DNA from: Tissierellia bacterium
GTDB taxonomy: Bacteria; Bacillota; Clostridia; Tissierellales; Tepidimicrobiaceae
Assembly (NCBI GenBank): GCA_012798935.1
Contig: JAAZMG010000265.1
Coordinates: forward strand, 1 to 10,343
Direction: 5' to 3'
DNA: 10,343 nucleotides
Shown: in pieces, positions 1 through 7,274 of the stretch
How the letters are laid out: the number at the start of each line of letters is the position of its first letter
How positions within the stretch are numbered: position 1 is the first letter of the stretch
Notes under the pieces: model-generated
Seen by the model: only the letters and a program-made list of their open reading frames with translations
The model's database searches: none
What the model was told of the DNA's origin: nothing
Program-made: the position numbers and the translations under genes

Positions 1-1868
1 GCAATATATACAGAAAACTATTAAATAGTAATAATGAATATTTAGAAGAATTGAATTTAGAATTGATAAAAAAAGAAAAACAATTATATTTATTTAATTC
101 TTTAGATAATAATTTTAGTAATTTTATAAGTAGAGTTACAGGAGTTTTAAAACATGAATTTAATTTTGTTATAGAATTTATAATCCATAAAATATCTAAT
201 AAGGATTTTATGGATATAGAAAAGGTAGAGGCATTAATATTTAAAACAGAAACTAAATTTGAGTATTTAATATATCAAGACAATAGGGCAAAGAAGACAA
301 TTTATTTATTAAAAAACTTAATAAATAAGATAAAAACTTTAAATAGTATGGAAAAAGAGATGGGGAATCTTGTAACTATAGAAAAATGGTTTGACTTTTA
401 TACTACCAAATATATGATAATTAAAAATGATTTAGATAAGGATAACAATATATATGAAATAATTGATAATATTGTTGAAGATAATCGTATTAGAATAAGT
501 TTGAAACAAAGAGTTAATTTGATAATCGATAAAATAAATAAACAATATGAAACATTTTTATATAATAATTTTGATAATATTCATAGACAAAATATGGGTA
601 AGTACAGTATTTTATCAGCGTTATCTAAAATAAGTAAATATTCAAATGAAAAGACAGTACTCTTAGTTATAGATGCAATGAGATGGGATATATGGGAAAT
701 AGCCCAAAATATTTTAGAGGGACATGGATATGTTCAAGAAAATAAGGATGATTTTTTAGTTGCTATGATACCTACGATAACTAGTATTTCTAGATTGTCA
801 TTATTTTCTGGTAATAAATATAAAACTATTATAGATGAAAAAATGAATAATGTATATGAGTATGATTATAGAGATGAATCGAAGCATTTAAAAAGATTTT
901 TCAAAGGGAAAAAGGTTGGATTTACTATTGGTGGAAAAGAAAAGTTTAATAGATTAATGGATAAAGATTTGGATATATATGCTTTTATATACTCAGAATC
1001 TGATGCAGTATTGCATGGTTTAACAGATATTAATAAGGATATTATATATTATATTTTAAAAGAACAAATAGATAATATTATTAAGGAAGTGGAAAATAGA
1101 TTTGATGATAAGTTTAATATAGTGGTTACAACAGATCATGGAACCATAGATATTAAAAATTCAAAAGGGATATATTTAGAAAATACTGTCACATCTTATT
1201 TAAAAAACTATTCTATTAACTATAGTAACCATGGCAAATATATTAGAATTTTTTCAATGGATAGTATAGATAAAGAGAATTATGATGAAATCCATAGCTA
1301 TTTTAAAGATCTTGATTATTTTCATATAATAACTATAGAAGATATGACTAAATACTATTTACCAAAGAAGGAAAAAGATGAATATAATTTATTTTATTTG
1401 ATATGTAAGTATAAATACCATATAGGTAGTACTACTAGGAGCACTAATACCCATGGTGGTTTCAGCATGAATGAAACTTTAATACCTTTTGCTGTGTTTC
1501 AAAAGGAATTAGAAAATATAAAAGAGTTAGATATAGTTATAATTAGTAATTTAGTCTATAAAACTAACTCTAAGTTAACGATTAAAGTTATTAACCCTAA
1601 TGATTTTAACATAAGAAATATAAATTTGTCTATTAAGCCTTTTATAAATAAATATAAAATAGATTTTATTAAAAGAGAAAGTTCTATAGAATTTGAAATA
1701 AATATTATACCAGAAGTACATGGAACAGTAGATTTAAATACTACTATTGATTATGAAAAGCTTGGTAGAGAAATTCATGAGACTAAAACAATTCAAATAG
1801 ATGTTAAAGAAGATTTAAAGACTAGAATTTCTAAAGATATTAAAAAATCTAGACGATTAGACTTTTAG
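1..1868 (+). CDS. pglZ: PglZ-family (alkaline phosphatase superfamily) BREX protein, 5' end outside the window
   Basis: PglZ is a core component of BREX phage defence systems and belongs to the alkaline phosphatase superfamily. Its exact biochemical role in BREX is not settled. The visible part, 621 codons from base 3, contains the expected metal-site motifs. These are a DAMRWD segment (first Asp codon at 672), the PTITSISR stretch that follows it, a TTDHG segment (Asp-His codons at 1134-1139) and a late THGG segment (His codon at 1452). After about base 1515 the protein changes to a beta-rich tail of roughly 115 residues that looks Ig-like. A TTG at 51 is a possible start, but the frame stays open through codons 3-50 to the left edge and no ribosome binding site precedes 51, so the gene is probably cut by the window. 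The TAG stop lies 14 bases before brxL. Known full-length type-1 PglZ proteins are longer (about 800-900 residues). The family call is firm; the BREX subtype is not determined. Confidence 0.9.
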   Translation, partial: NIYRKLLNSNNEYLEELNLELIKKEKQLYLFNSLDNNFSNFISRVTGVLKHEFNFVIEFIIHKISNKDFMDIEKVEALIFKTETKFEYLIYQDNRAKKTIYLLKNLINKIKTLNSMEKEMGNLVTIEKWFDFYTTKYMIIKNDLDKDNNIYEIIDNIVEDNRIRISLKQRVNLIIDKINKQYETFLYNNFDNIHRQNMGKYSILSALSKISKYSNEKTVLLVIDAMRWDIWEIAQNILEGHGYVQENKDDFLVAMIPTITSISRLSLFSGNKYKTIIDEKMNNVYEYDYRDESKHLKRFFKGKKVGFTIGGKEKFNRLMDKDLDIYAFIYSESDAVLHGLTDINKDIIYYILKEQIDNIIKEVENRFDDKFNIVVTTDHGTIDIKNSKGIYLENTVTSYLKNYSINYSNHGKYIRIFSMDSIDKENYDEIHSYFKDLDYFHIITIEDMTKYYLPKKEKDEYNLFYLICKYKYHIGSTTRSTNTHGGFSMNETLIPFAVFQKELENIKELDIVIISNLVYKTNSKLTIKVINPNDFNIRNINLSIKPFINKYKIDFIKRESSIEFEINIIPEVHGTVDLNTTIDYEKLGREIHETKTIQIDVKEDLKTRISKDIKKSRRLDF

Positions 1869-1882
1869 GATGGTGAATATAT

Positions 1883-3280
1883 ATGGAGAAATGGGAAATT
1901 AAACTTAAAGATACTTTTGGCAGTGCTGTGGTGGATAAGAAAATTGCCCTTCAAAATAAAATTGGAGACTTGCCTAGATATGTTCTAGAATATCTACTGG
2001 GGTTTTTCTGTCAAGATGGAGTATCGGAAGAAAACATAAAGGAAATGCAAGATTATATATTTCAACATAGAGTATTGGGAAAAGAAAAAGAAAAATATAA
2101 GTATGAATTACAGATGAATTTTAGGAAAAATTTAATTGACAAATATAAAGTTAAGATAAATTTAACTAACAACAAACAATCTTATAATACTTTGGAGATA
2201 CCTAGTTTAGGTGAAAATAATGCTTCAGTTTTGAATGCCATATTGAAGGAACATCCAAGATTATTGATAGATGGTATTTGGGGATTAGCTGAGCTTACTT
2301 ATGATCCAGAAGATAAACATATAACTATGACTAATTTTAGGCCATTTCAGTTATCTGAAATAAGGATTGAGGAATTCATACAAGGAAGACATAATTTTTC
2401 AGCTAAAGAGTGGATTAATATTCTCATAAGTACTATTGGATTGAATTATAAAGCCTATAATACTAGAGAAAAAATGATATTAGTTTCTAGATTAATTCCT
2501 ATGGTAGAAAAGAATGTCTTTCTTATGGAGTTTGGATATCCTGGTACTGGTAAAACCTATGCTTTTGAACAAATATCTTCATATTCCAGAGTGATTTCAG
2601 GTAGTAAAATTTCCGCAGCTCAATTATTTATTAATCTGTCTACAAAACAGGAAGGTCTTCTATGTCAATATGATGTGGTTTTATTTGATGAAATTGATAA
2701 GGTGCAAAAAAGTGGTATAGATGAGGAAGTTATGAGCAAGTTATATCAATATTTATCTTCAGGAAAATTTGATAGAGGTGGAATTGAGAAGAGTAGTTCT
2801 TGTGGAATTGTAATGGTCGGCAATTTACCTAAAGGTGAATTGGATAAGGATTTGTTTTTAAAGGAGATTTTAAATGAAGAGATGCTTAGAGATGCATTTT
2901 TGGACAGGTTAAATGGATTGATACCTGGATGGGAAATAAAGCCTATTCAAAATAGGGAAAAAAGTTTGACAAATAATTGGGGTTTTGCTGCTGATTATTT
3001 TAGTGAAATTATGAATAGATTTAGAAGTATTAGTTTTGATAATTTGTTTTATTCCAAGATACGCTTAATAGGAGCTTCTACTAGAGATGAAGATGCTATA
3101 AGAAGGTTATTTAATGGATACATAAAATTATTGTTTCCTCATGGAATCATTACAGCAGATGAAACCATAGAAATTATGGACATGGCTATAAGTTATAGAA
3201 ATGCAGTTCTTAAACAGATATATAGTATATATGGGAATAAACAGTACAATAGGGAAGTTACATATGAAACAGTCCGGTAA
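1883..3280 (+). CDS. brxL: BrxL-type AAA+ ATPase of a BREX system, without Lon-like protease domain
   Basis: BrxL is the AAA+ protein at the downstream end of several BREX loci. Studied homologues form MCM-like rings that bind DNA and are needed to block phage. The first 200 or so residues match the BrxL N-terminal region. They are followed by a Walker A motif GYPGTGKT (218-225), a Walker B motif DVVLFDEID (264-272), a sensor-1-like Asn in VMVGNLP (about 314), and the family-typical DRLNGLIPGWEI (341-352) with a candidate arginine finger. The TRDEDAIRRLF region (400-410) fits the lid. The protein stops at 465, just after the lid, where long BrxL proteins (about 660-690 residues) continue into a Lon-like S16 domain. 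From memory a shorter BrxL branch of about 450-470 residues exists, so this may be natural. The ATG at 1883 has a GGTGA site at 1872-1876, six bases upstream and just past the pglZ stop, so the two genes are probably co-transcribed. Confidence 0.9.
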   Translation: MEKWEIKLKDTFGSAVVDKKIALQNKIGDLPRYVLEYLLGFFCQDGVSEENIKEMQDYIFQHRVLGKEKEKYKYELQMNFRKNLIDKYKVKINLTNNKQSYNTLEIPSLGENNASVLNAILKEHPRLLIDGIWGLAELTYDPEDKHITMTNFRPFQLSEIRIEEFIQGRHNFSAKEWINILISTIGLNYKAYNTREKMILVSRLIPMVEKNVFLMEFGYPGTGKTYAFEQISSYSRVISGSKISAAQLFINLSTKQEGLLCQYDVVLFDEIDKVQKSGIDEEVMSKLYQYLSSGKFDRGGIEKSSSCGIVMVGNLPKGELDKDLFLKEILNEEMLRDAFLDRLNGLIPGWEIKPIQNREKSLTNNWGFAADYFSEIMNRFRSISFDNLFYSKIRLIGASTRDEDAIRRLFNGYIKLLFPHGIITADETIEIMDMAISYRNAVLKQIYSIYGNKQYNREVTYETVR

Positions 3281-3311
3281 TTAAATTTATACGTTTATAG
3301 GAGCTGATATT

Positions 3312-3521
3312 TTGAATAAATATATAGTATTTCATAGTACCAGTTTAGTTTTTAAATCAGAAAAGATTATTAAAGATAGAAATATAGATTATAAAATAAT
3401 TCCAACACCTAAGATATATGATCAAGTATATTGTGGCGTATGTATATGCATAGATGAAGGTAATTATAATAGGGTAAAAAAATTGTTAAATGACAATTAT
3501 ATAGAACACTATACTGGATAA
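3312..3521 (+). CDS. DUF3343 small protein (putative Se/S carrier-like)
   Basis: This 69-residue protein resembles the DUF3343 family, which has been described as putative sulfur/selenium carrier-like and is common in anaerobic Firmicutes. The function is not established. Family-like features are the N-terminal beta strand KYIVFHST, a helix rich in Lys/Glu, the IIPTP segment (29-33), a Cys pair at 41 and 44 in CGVC with another Cys at 46, and a C-terminal helix with a final short strand. The chosen start is TTG at 3312, preceded by AGGAG at 3299-3303 with an eight-base gap; no ATG fits. The gene begins 31 bases after brxL on the same strand, so read-through from the BREX operon is possible, but nothing else links it to defence. 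It ends two bases before the stop of the convergent yihY-like gene. No selenium or sulfur metabolism partner is visible nearby. Confidence 0.75.
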   Translation: MNKYIVFHSTSLVFKSEKIIKDRNIDYKIIPTPKIYDQVYCGVCICIDEGNYNRVKKLLNDNYIEHYTG

Positions 3522-3523
3522 AC

Positions 3524-4429
3524 TTATTTTTCTTCATTACAATCATCTACCCCTGTACTTTCCTTTATAGAAGCATAGGCACCATTAATCTCTCCACCTA
3601 ATATTATCATTATACTAGTTATATAAAGCCATACTAATAGTATGATTATACCTCCCAAACTGCCATAGGTTTTAGAGTAGTTTCCAATATTGTTTACATA
3701 ATAGGAAAACACCATAGAGGCTAGAATCCATCCAGTTGTTGTAAATACTGCTCCTGGTAGAGTGTGGCTAAACTTTATATTAAGACCTTCCTCGGGAGTA
3801 GGGCTTAATTTATAAAGGAGAGCAAATATGATTATCATAGATGTGAAAGGAATTATAATCCTTAGAAATTCCCATATATGATGGAATATGAAGGCAGCAC
3901 CAAATCTTTCAAATATTTTATTTCCAATGACTTCTCCAAAGACCAACATGGACAATACTATGATTATAAGGAAAGCCAAAGCAATGGTAAATACAATGGA
4001 CAAACCCTTTAGTCGCCAGTAAGGTCTTTTTTTCTTTACATTATAAGCTTTATTTACAGCTCTAATTATAGCTGTAATACCTAAAGAACCAGTCCAAATA
4101 GCTAAAACAATACCCAAAGATAAAAGGGTGTCAGAGCTTGAGCCTACAATTTCTTTGGCTATATTTTTAATCATAATCTGAGCTTCTATAGGCAGTACAA
4201 TCAATAGATTATCTAACACTTCTTCTCGGGCAATAGTCGTATAACTTAATAAATTGAGAAAAAATATTAAGAAAGGGAATATAGATAATATTAAAAAATA
4301 GGTTAATTGTCCTCCTACAGCAGTTACTTCATCTTCTTTTATCCTACAGAATAGCTCATCTAAAAATCGAAACCATTTTTTATTTTTATGTTTATGTATT
4401 TTATCCTTAAAATTGTTTTTAAGATTCAA
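3524..4429 (-). CDS. YihY/BrkB family integral membrane protein
   Basis: This is a polytopic inner-membrane protein of the YihY/BrkB family (UPF0761). The family is often mislabelled ribonuclease BN; its molecular role is unknown and transport or envelope roles have been proposed. Counting from the TTG start (301 residues), about six hydrophobic segments can be seen near 41-62, 98-121, 143-166, 184-206, 224-244 and 258-281. The family hallmarks are present: the AVGGQLTYFLILSIFP segment near the N-terminus, the WTGSLGITAIIRAVNKAY segment, and the terminal SLGGIIILLVWLY followed by LGGEINGAY. The N-terminal 25 residues are basic and the tail is acidic. A GTG at 4441 would add four residues but has no ribosome binding site, whereas TTG at 4429 has AAGGTGG eight bases upstream. 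It is convergent with the DUF3343 gene and divergent from the gene at 4565. It appears monocistronic. Confidence 0.9.
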   Translation of the reverse strand: MNLKNNFKDKIHKHKNKKWFRFLDELFCRIKEDEVTAVGGQLTYFLILSIFPFLIFFLNLLSYTTIAREEVLDNLLIVLPIEAQIMIKNIAKEIVGSSSDTLLSLGIVLAIWTGSLGITAIIRAVNKAYNVKKKRPYWRLKGLSIVFTIALAFLIIIVLSMLVFGEVIGNKIFERFGAAFIFHHIWEFLRIIIPFTSMIIIFALLYKLSPTPEEGLNIKFSHTLPGAVFTTTGWILASMVFSYYVNNIGNYSKTYGSLGGIIILLVWLYITSIMIILGGEINGAYASIKESTGVDDCNEEK

Positions 4430-4437
4430 TTTATATA

Positions 4438-4444
4438 CCACCTT
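4438..4444 (-). promoter_or_regulatory. Ribosome binding site deciding the yihY-like start
   Basis: Read on the minus strand this is AAGGTGG, eight bases before TTG at 4429. The same type of site (AAGGTGGAG) precedes the HDOD gene, and GGGGGTGG precedes the gene at 4565, so it looks like the local norm. The upstream GTG at 4441 lies inside this site and would have no binding site of its own. Confidence 0.65.
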
Positions 4445-4551
4445 TTATACTTTATAATAACATATAATAATATGATTATACTATTTATTTAATTATAATA
4501 TTATTATATAATATACACCTATAGGGTATAAGTATAGTATAAATTAAATTT
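4445..4551. promoter_or_regulatory. Divergent AT-rich promoter region with an imperfect palindrome
   Basis: This gap separates two divergent genes and must hold both promoters. It is almost entirely A/T, so minus-10-like hexamers are plentiful (for example TATAGT at 4533-4538 on the plus strand) and no convincing minus-35 can be chosen. The one structured element is an imperfect palindrome at 4512-4530, with core CCTATAGG (4518-4525) flanked by TATAC and GTATA and one unpaired A. It sits just upstream of the plus-strand minus-10 candidate and could be an operator. Individual promoter positions are not assigned. Confidence 0.4.
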
Positions 4552-4564
4552 AGGGGGTGGAAGT

Positions 4565-5191
4565 ATGAAAAGGTGGGTTTGGATTTTAATAGGGATTGTG
4601 ATCATAGTAGCTGTAGTAGTAATATCCTTGTCTTATATTAAGCATAACTCTATGTTTAAGAATGATGTTGAAGAGAAAGAAAATATAGAAGAAACTAAGG
4701 ACTTAGATAAGCTTTCTCCAGAAGAGATAGTTATGGAAATTATAACTTTAGAAAATCAGGAGGAAAATGTAACTAAAGTTGTTGGTTTATTGCCAGATAT
4801 AGATTTTAACAATTTAAAGAATACTTATGGAGAGAGTGGAGTTTTAAATCTATTAGATTGGATATCTAAACAAGAGATTGAAAAGGAAGAGGATATACTT
4901 ATTTTAATTGAAATAGGAGAGAAATTTGAAGGAAAAGAATATACTAAGTATATTGAAAGTATTGCCAATGCCTATGTAAAGGATAAGATCAAATTCATAA
5001 AAGTTCTATCTAAAATTCCAGATAAAACCCAATATATTGCATATGCATTAAATGATTTACGTATATATGATAGAGGTGTTCATAATATATATGATGATTT
5101 GAATATGATAATTAATTCAGAAGAATTAACTAATGAAGAAAAACGAGTGGGGATTGATTTGATAAATTTCTATGCTGAATGTAGCACCTGA
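4565..5191 (+). CDS. Single-pass membrane protein of unknown function
   Basis: I do not recognise a family for this 208-residue protein. It begins with a short basic start (MKRW) and one strongly hydrophobic segment at about residues 5-24, with no lipobox or obvious signal peptidase site, so it is most likely an N-terminal membrane anchor. A charged, Glu-rich linker follows (about 34-56), then a domain of roughly 150 residues predicted by eye to be all helical, with regularly spaced Leu/Ile and acidic residues, ending with a lone Cys near the C-terminus. With the positive N-terminus inside, the domain would face the cell exterior. The ATG at 4565 has a strong G-rich site (AGGGGGTGG, 4552-4560) four bases upstream. 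It stands alone, divergent from the yihY-like gene, and a terminator follows directly. The coding call is good; function is unknown. Confidence 0.8.
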   Translation: MKRWVWILIGIVIIVAVVVISLSYIKHNSMFKNDVEEKENIEETKDLDKLSPEEIVMEIITLENQEENVTKVVGLLPDIDFNNLKNTYGESGVLNLLDWISKQEIEKEEDILILIEIGEKFEGKEYTKYIESIANAYVKDKIKFIKVLSKIPDKTQYIAYALNDLRIYDRGVHNIYDDLNMIINSEELTNEEKRVGIDLINFYAECST

Positions 5192-5206
5192 TAGAATAAT
5201 AAAAAA

Positions 5207-5233
5207 AGCGAGGAGTTCCTCGCTATATTTTTT
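5207..5233. terminator. Bidirectional intrinsic terminator
   Basis: A seven-base-pair stem AGCGAGG / CCTCGCT (5207-5213 and 5218-5224) encloses the loop AGTT. It is followed by a T run at 5228-5233 and preceded by an A run at 5200-5206, so it can act on both strands. It lies between the converging stops at 5191 (plus) and 5235 (minus), where one terminator would serve both genes. Confidence 0.9.
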
Positions 5234-5234
5234 A

Positions 5235-7199
5235 TTATTTTAAATATCTGTCAAACCAATTAGTAATTTCTTTAAGCCTTCTTATTCTATGTTTTGGTTT
5301 TCCAGACCTACTCAATTCATGATTTTCTCCTTTAAATATACAAAGTCTTGCTTCTACTCCGTGATATTTTAATGCGGTAAACATTTGCATTCCCTCAGGG
5401 ATCCAACAGCGATAATCTTCTTCTGAATGGATAAATAGGGTAGGGGTTAGTACCTTATCTGCATATTTTAATGGAGAATGGAACCATAGCTTGTCTACGT
5501 TATTCCAAGGGGTTCCTTCTTGTTGGTCATCTACAAAATAATATCCAATATCCGTAGTGCAAAATTTTGATATCCAGTTGGAAATACTTCTTTGGGAGGC
5601 GGCTATTTTAAACCTATTGGTATGGCCTATAATCCAGTTAGTCATAAATCCACCATAGGAGCCACCTGTAACTCCTAGTCTATCTTCATCTATAAAGGGG
5701 TATTTTTCCAGTACCAGATCCGTAAACTTCATAAGATCCTCATAATCAATGGTACCATATTTCCCTCGTATATCAGCAAATTCGTCACCTCTACCATCAC
5801 TACCTCTTGGATTACAGTAAAACACTACATAGCCCTCATTAGCCCAATATTGCATTTCATGGAAAAATACTTCTCCATAGACGGTTTTAGGACCTCCATG
5901 AATATCCAATATACCAGGGTATTTTTTATTTTCATCAAAGTCTATAGGCCTCATTATCCAGCCTTCAATAGTTATGCCTTTTTCTGTTTTAAAGTTTATT
6001 TTTTCAGGAATAGAAAGTTTCTTCTCTTTTATTACCCATTCATTAAATGTAGTTAGTTGTTTTTCTTTGTAATTATTTAAACTATATAATTCTTGAAGTT
6101 TAAGTTCTCTAAGCCCAACAAAGATTATCTCTTCATTTAGCACATCAAATCCATCAATAGATCCTTTTTCTATAGTTAACCTTTCAATATCGCCAGTACT
6201 ATCTATTCTACTTATGTAAGAGCTACTATATTCAGTAGTTATAAAGTATAGATATTTGCCATGAACTTTAATAGTGTTATTGTTTCCATATCTACAATCA
6301 GAGCCTACACAATTCCATAGACTATAATCAAAATCGGCAGGAGTTATTCTCTCTACATTTTTATTATTATCCATTATGTATATATGGTTATTCTCATTGA
6401 TGCCATAGTTTTTCATATTTGAACCAGCAAATACTATCTTATCCTCTAGGAAATCTGCATAGAAATAAGAAAAAGGAGATTCATGGGTTAATCTTTCTAA
6501 ATGGTCTTCTTTAATATGATAAAGGTATAAATGAGAATGGGTAGGCATCTTATCTATAAAAGAGTTAGTAATAAGAACTATTTTGGATTTGTCTTCATTT
6601 AATTTAAAACTATCTACATTTGTGAATTCATCAGTAATTGGACTTAAGCTTTTCTCTTTAATATTATAGATATATAGTCTATTTCTTTTTTTGTTGGTAA
6701 ATCCTTTTCCATTAAACCAGTAGGGAATTTCATCTAATACTTGATAATCCTTTTCTTCTTCAGAAAGGTCTTTTAAGTTTAGCTTATTATGGTCATAGGT
6801 AGCAGTTACAAGGAAAGTATTTTCATCTAACATTTCCATATTTGTTACATCTAGTGGTATTTCAAAGGATTTGTTAGCTTCACCACCATCTAAGGATATT
6901 TCATAATAAAGGGTTAAATCTTCTCTTTTTTCTTTTTTTGATTTATCCTTTGAGTCTCTCGTATCGGGAAATAATATAGTGTTTTTATCTTTAAAAAGGA
7001 AAGTTTTTACCGAATCTTGAGAGGTTAGTTTAAAGGATTTTTCCTTTTTAATATCATAGATATAGATATTTGAAAAATATTTATTATTCTCCACATCTAT
7101 TTTGTGGAGGATGAAACCAATCTTACTACCATCAGGAGAAAACTTTAGTCCTGATAAAAATTTATACCTAGTAAAATCATCTAATTGTAAATTTTCCAC
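5235..7199 (-). CDS. S9-family serine peptidase (prolyl oligopeptidase / acylaminoacyl-peptidase type)
   Basis: This 654-residue protein hydrolyses peptides, probably short oligopeptides in the cytoplasm, since no signal peptide or membrane segment is seen. Residues 1 to about 390 form the beta-propeller-like half, with repeated blades such as SPDGSKIGFI, LYIYNIKEKSL and IYIMDNNKNVERIT. The C-terminal alpha/beta-hydrolase domain starts near 400. It carries the nucleophile elbow GVTGGSYGGFM with Ser514, an acidic residue at Asp595 in HSEEDYRCW, and His627 in GENHEL; this order and spacing match the S9 catalytic triad. HGGP (oxyanion region) and NPRGSDGRG are also typical. The length fits S9C-like enzymes. 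The start is GTG at 7199, with GGAGGG (7206-7211) six bases upstream. The gene lies 70 bases downstream of the HDOD gene on the same strand with a palindromic element between them, and ends at the bidirectional terminator. The exact substrate preference cannot be read from the sequence. Confidence 0.93.
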   Translation of the reverse strand: MENLQLDDFTRYKFLSGLKFSPDGSKIGFILHKIDVENNKYFSNIYIYDIKKEKSFKLTSQDSVKTFLFKDKNTILFPDTRDSKDKSKKEKREDLTLYYEISLDGGEANKSFEIPLDVTNMEMLDENTFLVTATYDHNKLNLKDLSEEEKDYQVLDEIPYWFNGKGFTNKKRNRLYIYNIKEKSLSPITDEFTNVDSFKLNEDKSKIVLITNSFIDKMPTHSHLYLYHIKEDHLERLTHESPFSYFYADFLEDKIVFAGSNMKNYGINENNHIYIMDNNKNVERITPADFDYSLWNCVGSDCRYGNNNTIKVHGKYLYFITTEYSSSYISRIDSTGDIERLTIEKGSIDGFDVLNEEIIFVGLRELKLQELYSLNNYKEKQLTTFNEWVIKEKKLSIPEKINFKTEKGITIEGWIMRPIDFDENKKYPGILDIHGGPKTVYGEVFFHEMQYWANEGYVVFYCNPRGSDGRGDEFADIRGKYGTIDYEDLMKFTDLVLEKYPFIDEDRLGVTGGSYGGFMTNWIIGHTNRFKIAASQRSISNWISKFCTTDIGYYFVDDQQEGTPWNNVDKLWFHSPLKYADKVLTPTLFIHSEEDYRCWIPEGMQMFTALKYHGVEARLCIFKGENHELSRSGKPKHRIRRLKEITNWFDRYLK

Positions 7200-7229
7200 A
7201 TATATCCCTCCAAAGTTTGTTTACTAACA

Positions 7230-7274
7230 AATAACTTTCTTTTTACGTGCCAGGCACCAAAAATGAAAGTTATT
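7230..7274. repeat. 45-base near-perfect palindrome with GTGCC-A-GGCAC core
   Basis: Around base 7252 the sequence is symmetric over 22 bases on each side. The outer arms AATAACTTTC (7230-7239) and GAAAGTTATT (7265-7274) are perfect. The inner runs pair as T4/A4 apart from three mismatches at 7240, 7245 and 7246, and the core is GTGCC (7247-7251), A, GGCAC (7253-7257). The right arm includes the HDOD stop codon (7270-7272). There is no T run directly after the GC core on either strand, so it is not a classic terminator. The core resembles dispersed palindromes seen in some Firmicutes genomes (from memory), so a REP- or MITE-like element is the favoured reading. It might also act as an mRNA processing or attenuation hairpin between the two minus-strand genes. 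Confidence 0.75.

Noticed and set aside
51..53. TTG as the real start of pglZ
   Set aside because: No ribosome binding site precedes it and the frame stays open to the left edge (codons from base 3), so a start outside the window is more likely.
3281..3521. Frameshifted Lon-like protease part of brxL
   Set aside because: Frames after the brxL stop do not continue Lon-like sequence; the region encodes a complete DUF3343-like protein with its own ribosome binding site.
3524..4429. Ribonuclease BN annotation for the membrane protein
   Set aside because: YihY/BrkB proteins carry this label historically, but the sequence is a six-segment membrane protein with no nuclease motif.
5850..6056. Plus-strand open frame of 68 codons
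   Set aside because: It lies wholly inside the S9 peptidase gene on the other strand, has no ribosome binding site and encodes no recognisable domain; it is an antisense shadow.
7240..7265. The GTGCC/GGCAC hairpin as an intrinsic terminator
   Set aside because: Neither strand has a T run immediately after the GC-rich stem; the flanking T and A runs are themselves part of the paired arms.
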